The notes under the pieces: model-generated | Database searches by the model: none | Told to the model about the DNA's origin: nothing | The model's input: only the letters and a program-made list of their open reading frames with translations | Assembly (NCBI GenBank): GCA_013365325.1 | Contig: JABVXV010000108.1 | Span: forward strand, 1 to 64,000 | Origin: Dipetalonema caudispina | Lineage: Eukaryota; Nematoda; Chromadorea; Rhabditida; Onchocercidae | Reading direction: 5' to 3' | Length of the DNA stretch: 64,000 nt | In this document: in pieces, positions 11,501 through 25,254 of the stretch | How the letters are laid out: every line of letters starts with the position of its first letter | How positions within the stretch are numbered: the first letter of the stretch is position 1 | Position numbers and translations under genes: made by a program

Positions 11501-11745
11501 TAGATGAAGATGAACACCCTGACCTTTCATGGTTTGGAGGTGGATTCCAGGCTGTCTGTAAAAGTGGATATGGTATCAGTTATCGTTTTGCTGGCAATCA
11601 TTCAATATGCATAAATATCGTTTCCTATAAGTCTGCTGAAAACACGGTTGGTTCATTTTCTCTCTTTAACCAAACTACCTTCACTGATGTCACCACCCTT
11701 GAATCTTCCAAATGTTCTAGAAATTCAAATTTCCCTCTGAAGTAA
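5557..11745 (+). CDS. CPT1: Carnitine O-palmitoyltransferase 1 (17 exons)
   Basis: Transfers long-chain acyl groups from CoA to carnitine at the mitochondrial outer membrane, the controlled step of fatty-acid import. Exons: 5557-5649, 5892-6056, 6203-6331, 6528-6662, 7164-7268, 7474-7551, 7814-7918, 8349-8424, 8719-8839, 9027-9234, 9346-9444, 9645-9736, 9827-9920, 10513-10677, 10872-11006, 11075-11263, 11479-11745; about 751 residues, the usual CPT1 size. The N-terminus has two hydrophobic segments, with [12 protein letters not shown] at the first and the CPT1-type [17 protein letters not shown] after the second. Catalytic His is about residue 445 in [24 protein letters not shown] and the C-terminal GGGFQAV-GYGISY follow. 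TTTAG lies 3 nt before the start. Oddity: exon 12 has no GT donor and otherwise runs into TAA at 9738-9740; a TT donor restores frame. The family call is firm. Confidence 0.9.
9291..9308 (+). repeat. (ATGC)n microsatellite in a CPT1 intron
   Basis: About four and a half copies of ATGC, a self-complementary repeat, in the intron between exons 10 and 11 of CPT1. Confidence 0.8.
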
Positions 11746-12778
11746 ATTCACTTCCAGTGCTTTAATTCACTTGATTTCATTGCAAGTCAAGTATTCCCTA
11801 AAACCTTCGAAAACTTTTTATCCTTATTATACAATAGGTGAGGTAAAGATGATGACCCCGACAGCACCGTCTCAAAAAGAACCTGAAATTAAGAATACAT
11901 TTGAAATAACCCCGTCCCTTCACATAATACCGAACAGAATATCAGATCATGGTATCGAAAGAATACTGTCAACTATAATTCTATATAGCAAGAACCATGT
12001 TGAATTACTTCGGTACAAAAGTCAACCAATTCACCGCAGTAATTCTTCAGTTTTTATGCATGTTGCAGGACTCACATCGATTTAGACAACATTTGATACA
12101 ATCAATGCACGATATTTCTGCAATGCTCAAAACCTAAACTATCTGAATTTCCCATAAAAGTTTATGTTTATTTTTCTGCACATTTCGAATAGATAAGATA
12201 AAACAAATAAATAAAATTAAGCTTTGCTGAAAATAACACAATTGCTACAGCACCAACAACAAACGCGTGATGTTAAGATATTTTACATTAGTAACGAGGA
12301 ATGCATAAACACGAAACTAATAGTATATTTATCGTTGTACGTATTATTGCTGACGGCAGATAAAGTACTCGGCAGTAATCATCATCCCGAAGAAGTAGGC
12401 ATAAAGATAAGTATACTATCCAAAATATTACTTTATTTAAGATTCAAATCTTTGTCATACTAAAATTTTTATAATTTGGAAAAGGCTAAAAAGAACAAGT
12501 TCAAAAATTAACAATCGGGCAATAAATTGAAGCATCAATTCAACAATCAAGTCTAAGTGAGACGAAGTCATACCACAAACTCTATAAATTTCATAATATA
12601 TAGTAACTACAATCTATTTCCAAAAGTAGCAATAAGGAATTGATAATTTAAATCTAAATCATATACACCCTCACATTTACCAGCAAACAGACCCAGAGTA
12701 AAGAATTTCACGTAAAAGAATCCTATTATATCTCAATACACGAGGAAAAAATGAAGTGTGTTAAGGATTGTTCCGCAA
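11746..12778. other. Convergent 3' region between CPT1 and glucosidase II alpha
   Basis: Holds the 3' UTRs of both genes. AATAAA-type signals for the plus strand lie at about 12206-12215. For the minus strand, TTTATT (read on plus) occurs at 12432-12437 and 12167-12172. The two transcripts may overlap. I see no further gene. Confidence 0.5.
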
Positions 12779-15700
12779 TTACATATGAATATCAATTCTG
12801 AATTCCTGTGTTAAAAGAACATTTGGTTTTCGAATAATCAAGGTTTGAGCATCGCGATCATGCGTATAGTCAGCAGTTTCTGGATTCCAATCTAAAAAAT
12901 AACGAGTGTAAAAAGCAAGGACGTTACAATGGAAACAAATTATGCTTCAATCGACTATTATTAATTTTCGCAATAACATTTAAAATTCAACTGTTACGAA
13001 ATGAAAGAAATACTTGAAAATTATGAATATAAAAATGGTTACCATCTAAATAAATGTGAATGTTTGTCGGATAGTATCGGACACCTCGTATTACAATCTT
13101 TTCTACAATAGCATCACTTTCTAACTTTCCTTCTTTATCCAAATTCTTCGATGAAATTGAATGCAACTGATCGCCTTCTTTCTTGTAGACGAAACTCCAA
13201 TAGAAATACTGACCATTTTTGTAATCAAATGTCTCTCCATCATCCATATAAATTGTCCCATTTGCATAATCACCCTACAAAAATTTTCGCAACGTAGTTA
13301 ATGTATAAAACTATACATAGTCACACTTTGATAAATTTTAAGACACTTAAAGATAATATATGTGAATTGTTTCCTCTTTCTAAATTTCTGCAGGAACTTT
13401 ATAACGATTTTGCATCTCACAAGGACAAAGACAGACCTATATTTATATCTTATCATTGCTAAGCAGCTTGCTCAACAGGAAGGACACATTACAATAATAG
13501 AAAAGTTACATTGGAGTTGATTGCAATATATAAAGTAATGGGATCCTGAAACATCAGTGATGAAGCCCGCCGTACTCTTTCCCACGTTGGAATGATAGTA
13601 CCACCGCGTTGAAATAACGGTATTACATCGATTGGCGTATCCACGTAAACTGCACCAGGAGCTACACGACCCTGAATAAAAGAAGCCTTTAACACATAAC
13701 ATCAGAAAGGATTTTTTAGTTCTTTTTTGCTTGTATTATCACAGTATATTTAATTACGGATTACGGATAAGAACTTTTCAGTCCTTCATTTCTTGTTATG
13801 CTTTACAAGACCAATAATCAATAAGAAACGTGGCAGAAAAAAGTATCACACCTTATGATCATTCCAACCGTACCACATTACATTTCTTTTACCCGGCAAA
13901 TATAATGAGACAGATTGGACATCGGGATCCATCACTGGACGTACGAGTAAACTGGGACCTAATAACCACTCACGTTCTTCATCAAATGCACCTTCATCAT
14001 CAGGAAATTCTGTCCATACTGGCCTCATTACTGGTTTTCCGGTAAGAGTATGTTCGTAAAACAAAGTGTACCTAAGTAGCATTAAAACATTAGTATATGT
14101 ATAAACAAAGCCAAAAAAGATAAATGTAGAACGGATTTGCCAATGAAACACATAATCAAATAGGATACCGCAGTAACAGTTCTTTTTGCCATGAATCAAA
14201 TGCATTCGTGCAGTACAGTAAAATAACACTTATCAAAGAAGTTAGAATAATAAAAAAAAAATGATGAATTTTTATTTTTAACCAAGGCTTTGAAAGTTTT
14301 ACTTTCACTATCCATAAAAATAAATAATTCGGGAAGTAAACCATTTCAGCACAACCCAAAAATTTACCAGTAAGGCAAGAAAGAATAACGAGTTCGAATC
14401 GCTTGTCGAATTGCTAATTTTGCACCATCTGAAAATAACCATGGCTCTCTGCGTTTCGTATCAATATGAGAATGAGATCTAAAAAATGGTTGGAAAGCTG
14501 CGACCTGAAAAAAATAAGATTTATACACATACGACAAATAATCTTGAACTGCATAAACTTAAATAAATTAACTTGAATGTAATGTAAAGACCAGATTTAA
14601 ATCGAGAATCCATTCTTAAAGATCTTATGCAACCAATTTCACAAGTAAAACATAATTTAATTAAAGCAGTACCTGGTACCAACGTATTAAAAGTTGCTCA
14701 TCCGGATTGCCAAAGAAACCACCAATATCAGCGCCAACATGCGGTATGCCAGAAATGGATAGTGAGAGTAGCATTGGTACGGTTATTTTTAATTGTTCCC
14801 AGCTTGCTGTATTATCACCGGTCCATACAGCTGTTGTACGTTGGCTACCAACAAAAAATGATCGGGTTAGTACAAACGGTCGTTTGTGACCATTTGTACG
14901 TGCCAAATGACCGAGGTAAGTTGACGAATGCTACAAAAATTGTTAAAATTAAGCTGATTATTCCTAGTGAATTCAAAACTGACGAACTGCACGACACCTA
15001 AAGTAATATTTTAACAAATATCCGAAAAAAAAACGACTTTCATAAAAATGAAATCAAATTTTCAATGATTGCTAAAGTTTGTAACTGACATGATAAAAAC
15101 CATAAATGTTGTGGACATCACGATGTTCCCAATCATCAAAATGTCTAGCATCTTTGTGCATTGTTATTTCTGGACCACTAAATACTGATGGCTCATTCAT
15201 ATCGTTCCACGTGAACAGATCTTCTGTTGAACCAACATACTGACCGAAAGAGAATTTTTCTGCCCAAAAATTACGAACTGCTGGATTCAAAAAATCGAGA
15301 TATGCCGATGCACCCGGCCAACAATGTCCTTCGTAGTCCTCACCACTCCTTTTCTAAATTAGTAGCAAAAGACATTAATGATGACACCACAAGCAAAACA
15401 GAAAAATTCGAAATTCAGGATATAAACTTATAAAAACTGAACAAAAAAGTGGAACAAAAAAGGTGCAATGACATATAACACAAAATGGTTAATGGCATGA
15501 ATGCATTTGAAGATGCAAATAAACAGCCTAAAAAATGAATTTCAAGAAGGAAAAACTAAATCTAATTCTAAATCCAGAATCCTTTAATCTAATACAATTT
15601 TTCTAATATTCAGTAACAAGGAATCTATAAAAAACGAACTAGCACACCTTTATAAAGTAACCGAGTTCTTTTGCTTCTTTGTATACGTAGTAATTATCAT

Positions 15701-18569
15701 CCTTTTTTATATGAGGATCAATGATTGTAACCATTTTGCGTCCCTGGAAACATACAAAAATGATCACAACTATGTGAAAATGAGCGGACAAAATTGTAAT
15801 GAGAAAAGTCTTTGATTTCCGGATCTGAGTAAAAAACCAAGATTTTCCAGTGATAAATTATTTCAAAGACTTACTTTTGCTACTAAGCTATCGATCATTT
15901 CTTTTGGCTTTGAAAATTTATTATGATCCCATGTGAAGTACCGTTTCGCATCAGTATGTTCAATATCAAGCCAAATAGCATCTACCGGTATATCGTGTTT
16001 ATCAAAATTCTCGTGTACTTCACGAACATCGTCTTCGTCATTATAATTCCATCTGCATTGATGGTAAGCCAGTGCAAAGAGCTGGAGGATAAATTATAAA
16101 AGTGAGGAGTACTTGAAATATTCATTTTCTGTAACTGAGCCCAAACTTCCCAATTTCAAAGAAATATAACTAGATATAATGTTAAAAATTACTCCATAGC
16201 CATAGTATTAGAATAAAGTAATAAATACATACGGGTGGTAATGGATAAACTCCAGTCAATTCAGAATTCTGCCTGAATATGTCATTAGGTTTTGGACCCA
16301 ACATCAAGAAGAAATCAATAAGGCCAGATTCCGACATGAAATGAACATCAATTTGTGGCAAATCGACTGAATTTTTGAATTTCTCAACAAATGAACGCAG
16401 AATGCCCTGGAATTAATTGATAAAATTGTTTGAATAACTCCTAAACTAGATATTCCTGAAATCCTTGGTACTTTGAATATAGAAAAAGGCTTCGCAAAAA
16501 TTAGAAACCTTTGCTGAAGTATTCAATTCTGATCTAACTTACTCGTTTGGAACAATTTTGCTGATATTTCCAATCAAGAAAAAGGTGAAAACGAGAATGA
16601 AACGTGCCTTATCCGCAGTTGAAGAGTTGATATCTACCCATGTTTCGGCAGCATTTAACCATAACAAGCCTAATGAATGCTCCTTGTTATGGGCTAGCAG
16701 AAAAGGTATTGCACCATAGAGAGACATGAGTTCATTAACTTCAAATTCAAAAACATCCAAATTATATAATCGATAAGGGTCTGTAGATCTGGAAAATATT
16801 TCTTTTAAAGGGAACAAATAGGAATTAAGAACCATAATCTGACTTTTTACTACTGTAATGAGAAGAGTTTCGAAAAAATTCGTCACCAAGACACAATAGT
16901 AAATAGTACTGATGGCAACCAAATTAGTGATATCTATTACTAAAGTTACGTCATTTCAGTTGACGAAAAAAGGGCTTATGAAGATGTTAATTGTTCCAAA
17001 AACATCCAAATATGTTGGAAATCCTCACGTTGTAGACCTCAGTGCAAAACTGTCCGCGTGTTCGGGTAAACCATATATGAATTTATAACCAATAAAAGAT
17101 AAATCAATGCCGACAGAACTTGATCCTGAGAAGATTTTAAACAAATCAATACAAATGAATAGAACCTATGAAGAAACCAGGAATACATATCTAACTCAGC
17201 CAACAAAGTAGTGGGATAGAAATTACCAAATGGTTTAGAATCGTGATGATTTTTGAAATTCTCATCCCAGAAGCCTTCTGCTGCTTCTGTTTCATTTCCA
17301 TCTTCCTGAAAAATAAACACATGATTAAACAAACCATTATTCATTTGAACATAATTTGTATTTGATTGGTAACTATAAAAAAAAAAATTGTAAAACCTTC
17401 CAAAGTGGTAACAACTGAAAACATGACAATATACACGGTCTCAAGATAATCGGAAAATGTACCTTTTTTCTAAACTGCTCAAACTTCAATGCGCTGTTAG
17501 GATTAACACTAATAACTAATTCATCTTTCATGAATAAGTCAATTCGGAACGGTTCGTAATTCAGTAACACTTTTGCATTGTTTGCTGTGATTATAACCGT
17601 TGCATTGTTGTTGACTTCCACCGACTTAAAGCTGTAATACAAAAATATAAAAAACTGACACTAAAACACTTCTAAATACAACATCAAACAAAAGCTACAT
17701 TCAGAAAGTAGAAACTATGTGCCATCATGCGTTTAAGTTTCCTCATCTACAATTTGGTTTTAATAATTCAACTGAAGACAATAAGACGTGTGCAAAAGCG
17801 ATGTGATAGCCAGAAATTTTTATGAATTCGAAATTTCTTGAAATGAGGATAAACTTCCGTATCGAAGTGATGAAAAAAAGAGAGAGAGCTTACTCGACAG
17901 CTTTCAAATTGTTCCCATCCTTTAAGGCGTCTAAAGGCTGGAATCGTGGTCGTGTCGATGGTTCCTTTTCATCAATTAATACTCTTATTGTTGCATCATT
18001 CAACGATACGATACTCAATTTCAATTTATTAACTCTACTTTCCAAATCCGCAACCACTGCTGAACCATTATGCGTAACGCTCCCTGCAGTTACTATATAA
18101 TTCGCTTTTTCTGCTTGTGTTCTATGCCGCCTGCAACATCTCGTTTCTAATATTTCAGTAATTTTTTGAACAGTTATGGAATTTAAAAAAATAGTTATCA
18201 ATTCACATAACTCACTGCAGAGTTCAAATTTTTGACTTTCCAAAAAGTTGCAGCATTGCTTTTTATGTGTCGATATCTGGATATTCGACAATCTTGAAGT
18301 GAAATGTAGAGACTTTTGTAGGTTTTATTATTATAATTTAAATATCTCATCTTCTCATACTTCCATTATCCACAAGTATGCCACTTTGTTTCAATATCTG
18401 TTTCAAATGTAACAAGTGATTTTGCAAATAAAAAATAAACTAACTTGCAAAAACCCGACTGTTCACATTTCTTGAAATTACTTCTATCGACTGCTTGAAC
18501 GATTTGTACAGAGTTGAAAAAGATAACAATAACTGTAAGAGTTAACAAGTGTAATACAACGTTCCACAT
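12779..18569 (-). CDS. GANAB: Glucosidase II catalytic alpha subunit, GH31 (16 exons)
   Basis: ER enzyme that trims the two inner glucoses from N-glycans, feeding the calnexin cycle; normally works with a beta subunit. Exons in transcript order: 18569-18445, 18130-17894, 17631-17463, 17305-17227, 17125-17038, 16788-16608, 16406-16233, 16081-15875, 15743-15648, 15353-15090, 14930-14673, 14504-14368, 14071-13852, 13671-13510, 13274-13043, 12891-12779. They join in one frame of 913 residues. Signal peptide [18 protein letters not shown], then the typical FCK-RHR start. [16 protein letters not shown] and [15 protein letters not shown] precede the nucleophile Asp (about 503) in [10 protein letters not shown]; acid/base Asp is about 579 in WTGDNTA. 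The end, LIIRKPN, is usual for the family, and there is no HDEL. An acceptor (TTTTCAG) lies 28 nt before the start. Exon 6 needs a GC donor (AAG then GCACGT). Call and model are strong. Confidence 0.95.
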
Positions 18570-19668
18570 CGATCTCTATACTTCAACTTCAATGTGTCTG
18601 AAAATAAAATCTTAGCAATAAAGAAGTTTTACTTGTGACAAACAAAAATTCCCTTGTAAAGAAGTCTTCAGGATCATTACATGGATAAGGAATTATTCGC
18701 CAACTTAATTTTCCCTTAATTAAATGAATCACATTACTTGCTAAAACAAAAAAGCACACTGCAAATATGGAAAAATGAAACAGCATTACTCGTTCCACAA
18801 ATATGCAATATATACACAGACAGACAAACACACTCAAACAGACCGTCTGCACCGCATATCTGAATAGAATAGGCGATGAAACGATTTGCTTCACAGCGAC
18901 GAATGAACCTACAAAGTGACGACATAAAAGTCGAGTGATAGCAGCAACATTCCGTGACCTATCGTTGTACTATAGGGATGACAAGTTAACATTTCAGCAT
19001 GTAATATCGTCAAATCAGATTAAAACGGAATGTTGTAAAGAGGGACAGTTTACCTTCATTGAAATGTATTTACTAATTTCCCATGCTTATAGATAAACTC
19101 TAAGTTATACTGGACCGACTTCCTAGAGATCTTATCATGGTTCATGCAGTATTCTGCTTTCCGATATCTAAGCATACTATTCTGGTAATTCAATCAATGA
19201 TCGTAATATATTCTGAGCGAGGGAGAGAGAGAGAGAGAGAGGAAGGCTTAGGGCTTGATAGTTGCATTGCTGTAGGGGACGAATAAAAACACGGAGGGTT
19301 AAATGATAGACGACGACTTGACAGTTCTCTCCCTTCACCTTCAAATGGTGAAAGTTTGATAGGAAGAGTGGGAAGTATGAGAAACAGGTAAAGAAGACAA
19401 TAAAGGTGTGGGAAATAAAGCATGCAGAAACTGATTTAATAGTTGAAAATGTAAGAGAAAGGGAAGAAAATTACAAAAATTAGCGTGGTTTTGTGGTTAC
19501 TGGAGAGTCAGATAGGTGAAGGTCAGGTTACAAGAGGTCATGCTAGGAAGTTATGGGAGGAAATTTGGGATGAATTATTTAATTTGAGTGAGATATGAGA
19601 GTGTCATTCTATTAAACACTTCTAAGGATTTAAATTTTCTCAAATTTCTTTTTTTAAGATTGTTTTAG
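18570..19668. promoter_or_regulatory. Divergent intergenic region between glucosidase II alpha and the Apollo-like gene
   Basis: About 1.1 kb separates two head-to-head starts, so it must hold the promoters of both. It contains a (GA)n run at about 19221-19246. I recognise no other gene or defined motif here. Confidence 0.5.
19221..19246 (+). repeat. (GA)n purine microsatellite
   Basis: GGGAGAGAGAGAGAGAGAGAGG-type run in the divergent promoter region. GA repeats are common GAGA-like promoter elements in animals; function here is not shown. Confidence 0.7.
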
Positions 19669-22600
19669 ATGCCACAACCAGGCGTGTTGATCAATGGATT
19701 TATTGCGATTGATAAATTCCCAAAAGATGCTAATATTAAGTATTATTTCTTAACGCATGCACACTCCGATCACTACGGTGCTGTTGATGTAAGTTTTTCA
19801 TTGAATCCTCTCCTTGTCCTTTAACCTTTCGAATACTTCAACCGCGGTTTTGTCAAAATTTCGCAATAAAAGTGAGCTAGAGGGGAGTTACTGATTTCAA
19901 GAAAACTTTGAATTATTTTCACATAACTCTAATTTCCAAATTCATATGCAACTGTATATTTTCATGAATTCTATAATCATTGGTTAATGTCATTAGGAAT
20001 TTAATTTTTGAGTTATACTTTGATGAATGAATAGTATGATGATAAATGAAATATAATAATAATCTTGCTAACATATAAACGCATGGTGCTAGGATTAGTG
20101 ATGATAGTTTGTTGACAGTTTTCATTTGCATTCATTTTAATTATCGAATTGTAATCGGAATCCCAAATTTCGACTATTTCTGAAACGATTTTCATTTGCT
20201 AAACGTATGTGGATGTACACATTCGTCTTTTGTTACAGAATAAGTGGAATAGTGGTACTATATACTGCTCACCCATAACCGCTCATGTTCTCCCAATCCT
20301 TACTCAACGACCAAGATCGAAACGTGCTGGAATTCGAAGCCACTTAATTCATGCTCTGGACCTAAATGTTTGGCATCATATGGATGGCTTCTCAGTGATG
20401 TTGTTAAATGCAAATCATATTCCTGGTTCTGTTATGTTTCTCTTTGAAGGCGATCGAATATCGGGTGGTCGGATTCTTTTTACAGGTGATTTTCGAGCTG
20501 ATATTCAACTTTATCAAGATGTATTTGCGGTATCAGTTTTACAAGAGGTAAGTTTGCATTTAAAACTCTTTTTACATATACAATGCAAGCAGCAACAAAA
20601 TATGTCTGTTATATTAATTAATTGGTAATGAAGCAAAAAAATGGTAGTCAAGTTTCCTTTTCTTAATAATAAGTGGTTAGAGGCATAAAATTTGTTTAAT
20701 CTCTTATCTTGTATCAAAATAAGTTATCTGAAGAGATATTGTTTTGCTGATATATAAATAATTTATCTAGAGAAGTCTTAGCGCAATATACTTGGATACT
20801 ACATATATTAATTGTACGCGAGAAGAATTTCCTAGTCGAGAAGCTTCATCGGCTAAAATATGCAGCGTTCTGCGTGAGTTATTATTTGATGGTTCTAAGC
20901 CGGTAGCAATTATGGTCCCGAAAATTGGCCGAGAGCAATTACTTGTTGACATAGCTATCGAGTTCAAAGTAGGTATATTAATTGCATGTACTGCTATTTA
21001 TCTTGCCTTTTTGAATTTTATGGGAAGCATTCCGGAACATGTTGATAAGAAACAAAAATATTTATTACTGTTTGCATACCGATGCCTGTTGCAGTGCAAG
21101 ATATGGATTGATTATATTCGTTTCCAAGTAGCCGAAATTCTAGGATTAAGTGAATATTTCACAACAGAGAAAGCGGAAACATCTATTTGGACCTGTACCA
21201 GGCGGTAAGTGAATTCTTTGATAGTAGTAAGCTCCTGGGCAATAGTTGGAATAAGTAAATAAATAATCTCTCTGTCCAGGAATAATAAAAGTAAAATTAT
21301 TACTTGCATAATTAGCACTAATATAACTTATTGAACAAGATGAATCGTGCGAAATTCACTACTGAAATAATTGACTGCGTGTAAAATTCTATGTTTTAAT
21401 TCAGAAATACTCGTGCAGTCCTCTACGATGCAAATGTACGTGTCATCGATGTCTCTATGTTACAGCATATCAAGCCCGATACAATGATTAAGTAAAGATA
21501 AATATACCTTTATATTTGTGTGTATGTATATTCAGTGTGATTCTAAAGAAAAGGAAATTTCAACTTCGAAAAGGGGATATCTAGCGTGATCTAAATTGGT
21601 GTTAATCAGGTAGTTAGCATCATTCTACAATTTGTAAACCAAATAAACGTCGGCGAAGCACCTTTTGAAAGAAGTCTAAAAGTTCAGAAATATTTTTAGA
21701 AATTCGAAAATTGAAAATATATTTTCCTTTGTTCTGGGTATTTTGTTAGTTAACTTCCAGTAACGAAAGGATGCATTATGTTGAATATTCGGATCACAGC
21801 AGCCCTAATGAAATACGTGGTTTTCTTTCTCAGCTCTCATTTTCTCAAGTTTTGGGACTGTCAATGCAGTTGTCACAAAAACAGACTGAAGAACTCGAAC
21901 GGCTTAGTTTGTCGGATTGCAATGACATCTTAATAAGAACTGGAACTGATGAAATCATCGATGAAAACGAATTATCTGCACTGGCTTCATCAGCCATTCG
22001 AAGCAGGTTCCTTGAAGTTTTGTTTCCTCTGGCCGCAAGTTTTTCATTTTAATAAAGCATGTAAATAAAGAAATTCATGTTTTGTTTTGTATGGTAGGAA
22101 GGTTTTAGCATTTATGCGAAAGAATTAATTGTTAAATGTTAATTCCGGATGAAATATGACTTTTTTAGAATTGGATTGGCTAACGACCGTGCACTAAGAA
22201 GTGTTTTTGATATTGAAATACTACAACGTACAACCAACTACGGTCAGAAACAAGAATTAAATGCACTTGATGAATCTCGACTTGAAGTCGATGAAGAGAA
22301 TACAAGTATAGTTCCTACTGAAACGATATTAGGAGTAAACATGCCAGTGGAAAACTTACAAGAAGCTGGGTTGTCAAATGAAACAACTGCGAAATCAGAT
22401 AAAAAGCTTCAAAGAGATGGGGAAGAAATTAAAGGAAGTGCTGAAAATTTATTGGAAGCTGTCGATGATGAGGATGATTACATATTCAATTTGGCAGCGA
22501 GGAAAATCACTCGAGCTGATTACACGAATCTGACAACACGTATTTGTATAGAATTGAATAATAATAATAATGCAGAAGAGGATAATCCTTTGCACGAATT

Positions 22601-23092
22601 TTTGTATGAAATGGATATTTCAAAAGAAGTGGAAGATTTGGATAACCTCGGTGAAAAGTATCGCGAGGCTGTGAGTGCTGCAGCGAAAATGCAAATAGGT
22701 TTTTGGTTTTTCATTTTTCAATTTATTTTCATTCGTCTTTGTCTGTCCAGATAATGTGAAGGTTTCTGGGTCATAAATTATTTATATTCAATTTCTAAAA
22801 ATTGGAATTTCTGTTTAAGATGTTTTTTTCCAAGCATTATTTATTTGATGACCACAGATAGTGACTTATGCACTGACATAATCGGAACAATGACACAGCA
22901 AAATTGACTAACGGAGATCATTTGCATTTGTTACAGTAATATGCATGGATTTTAGTTCACGACATAAATTTACCTTATAATGCTCAAGAGAATGCCGTTT
23001 ATGACATTTCACGAGGACCAGCTTCGATAGATATTCCTCTCGAGTGGCTGAATGAATTAGGTTTGCCAAAATCCGTTATAACTTGTCATTAA
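19669..23092 (+). CDS. DCLRE1B: SNM1B/Apollo-like metallo-beta-lactamase DNA nuclease (8 exons)
   Basis: The family are 5' to 3' DNA exonucleases acting at telomere ends and in crosslink repair in the nucleus. Exons: 19669-19788, 20239-20547, 20771-20968, 21095-21204, 21405-21491, 21761-22006, 22169-22698, 22956-23092, giving 578 residues in one frame. Metal motif HAHSDH is at residues 30-35, the second-motif His is 100 in NHIPGSVMFLFEG (the usual HCPGS has become HIPGS), Asp 124 is in TGDFR, and His 287 is in EYSDHSS, the beta-CASP end. The short N-terminus GVLINGFIAIDKF and YCSPITAH favour Apollo over Artemis. There is no OB fold in front, unlike C. elegans MRT-1. The last 250 residues are acidic and not recognised. 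TTTTAG sits directly before ATG, fitting spliced-leader addition. The final exon is supported by frame and length only. Confidence 0.88.
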
Positions 23093-25241
23093 TTTTAATA
23101 TTTCCTGCCGTTCTTCACTGTTCTTAATGATAGTCTAGCACTCATGAAATTCGCTTTGAGTAGTCATAAGTTAATGGCAAGAAGTGGATATTTTCGAGGC
23201 ATGACTGTATACATATACTGAGAGATTCACAGAAATATGTAGCATGTTGACTAACTGAAGTTGAAATCATCAGAAGTATAACCAGCCAGTAGATCCAAGA
23301 AGAGTAGTTTGGATACTACTGTAATAAGTCTATTGCCGAAAGCCCATTCACTGTAGTGCCAAAACTCTGATGATATTTTCTTCCAAAAATTTATTATTCA
23401 TCTTGCATGAGTGTGATGTTTGAATGATATTTTCATAGGGAAGAATGGCTTCAAGTAGTATCGTATTTTATGAGAAAATTTTCAGAAAAAGTCGATGAAC
23501 CCATCATAATTGAATTGGAATGAAGATTCATTCTCAGGTTTTTGGTTTTTGTACAGGAAGATCGGATTCTCTGGCCTCGTTAAAATACCTAACCTTAGCT
23601 TTTGAATCCTTTGTCATTTAGCTTTTTATCAATGACCTCCTCTCTATCTACATCTCACTCAGTTGTGCTATCACTGTTTGCAGTCTTCAGAGTTTCATAA
23701 ATTTTCTCAAAATGCTTCCTTTCCTTTTCGCTTCCAAATTTTTATCATTTTGATTATGACGTACAATATATTGTTGTTTTTTTATACATGTTTTGTACAC
23801 TCCCTGTTCTAAGAGTAGCCTTTTTCAATCTCATTAGTTTTCTTTAATGTATTATCATTATAGTTGATCCGTGAAAGTTTTTTGTGGTATGAAATCTTTT
23901 TTATCAGTCGTTCATAAATGTATAAAATTGAGTGATATCACTGTATCTGAATTCTTTCGCAGGGAAAATTGATTATTTTGTTTTCAAAACATATCAAGAT
24001 GTTAAAATCCTTGGAGCCTTCCATCGCAGTAAGAAGTATTGATTATATTCATGTTGTCGAAAATTATAAATTTAACGATTGAACGATACTTCTCATATTC
24101 ATTTGGAAAAATGAAGTAATTTTTCAAACGTTCGTATGGCTATTCTCTTATACAGTTGATATTTTTTCACTTCATGTCTTTCACTTCTGAATTACATATG
24201 AACTTGAGTCTTATAATAGACGTATTGTTCTCACTCGACTAACGTTTTTCTTTTTTTTTTTTGCAAGCGTTTTATAAGGAAATTTAGTTTCAGTTTGAAA
24301 AATCTTTCCCCATGATTAATTTCGCAAATCCCCTGTCGAACTTATCTCTGAAAAAATTGGGGTAATTTTGAATTGTAAAGCATGATTCCATCTCCACTCA
24401 GAAAATAATTCCTTCCTGTGTCTACCTCATACCTGAAATCAAAAAAGGCAGATTTCAATTCATTGCTGGATAATGCAAATATAACTGTTCACACTCATAT
24501 TTGTTATTTGTAAAACGGATGATGATTATGATGAACTGTTAAGTAATGATGAAGAAAATCCTGATGTACTTCTGGTATGATTATAAATTGGACTTTGTGA
24601 ATTGGATCCCTCTTTGATTTATTAAATTGGTTCATACAAAGTCCATTCCTCTTTGTTGAGTGTGAACATCGTGTAATTGTATTTATTACAAATGAGAATT
24701 TTAAGTGATGATCCGTTTAGATATGCAAAAAAAAAAAGTACCCATAAATCGACCAAAATATAAATTCTTTTTCTGAACAAATCTGTTAGTCATAATGTGT
24801 AGTCATTGTTACGTAGAACGGCTGTATGCGTTCCACAGAGAAGTCCAATTTCCGGCGAATCAGAAACCGGAAATATTTTATCTTCTTAGGCACTTTTGAA
24901 AAAAAGCTATAGTGGGATGGCTCTTTACACAACGATCTAGTGATAATGTAGCGTTATGTTAGGTGAACAGGTATTGAGAATATAAAGTGAAGTGAGATAA
25001 ATTGAGTTGGTTTGAAAGTTATTTAATAAGATCGATTAGTCATTAAATTAATAAATGATTTAGGAATAGAATCCTAAATGAATGAGCTCTAGAATGTCTC
25101 CTATTTCTGTTTCTTATTTTCGTTGAGATAAAATATTGTTGCTTTAACAAACAGAATGAGAATTAATATGATTCGTTTTTATTTATGGATTGTTTACTAA
25201 AGAATATGATATTATGAAGGCTTATTTTAGAAGTTACAAAT
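23093..25241. other. Intergenic stretch between Apollo-like gene and ECM29
   Basis: About 2.1 kb without a supported gene. The only coding-like patch is a short acidic open frame at 24515-24574 that ends at a good donor (CTG then GTATGA), but no acceptor or start could be tied to it. Confidence 0.5.
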
Positions 25242-25254
25242 ATGGTTATTACTG
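25230..25254 (+). other. Candidate spliced-leader acceptor and first coding exon of ECM29
   Basis: CTTATTTTAG ends at 25230. The ATG at 25242 follows 12 nt later, and 13 coding bases (MVIT plus one base) then end at a GTACAA donor. Joined to 25588, this gives the frame [14 protein letters not shown], the right length for the short N-terminus of ECM29. The tiny exon is inferred, and another upstream start is possible. Confidence 0.4.

Noticed and set aside
12224..12463. 79-residue open frame between CPT1 and glucosidase II
   Set aside because: It lies in the convergent 3' UTR region, with A+T-driven composition and no splice sites.
20097..20183. Second C/D snoRNA in Apollo intron 1 (GTGATGA and CTGA present)
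   Set aside because: No complementary terminal stem and no recognisable rRNA guide.
22699..22776. Alternative end of the Apollo gene by read-through or a 52-nt intron
   Set aside because: The exon at 22956-23092 continues the phase with a protein-like, longer open end, so I preferred it; the short ends remain possible isoforms.
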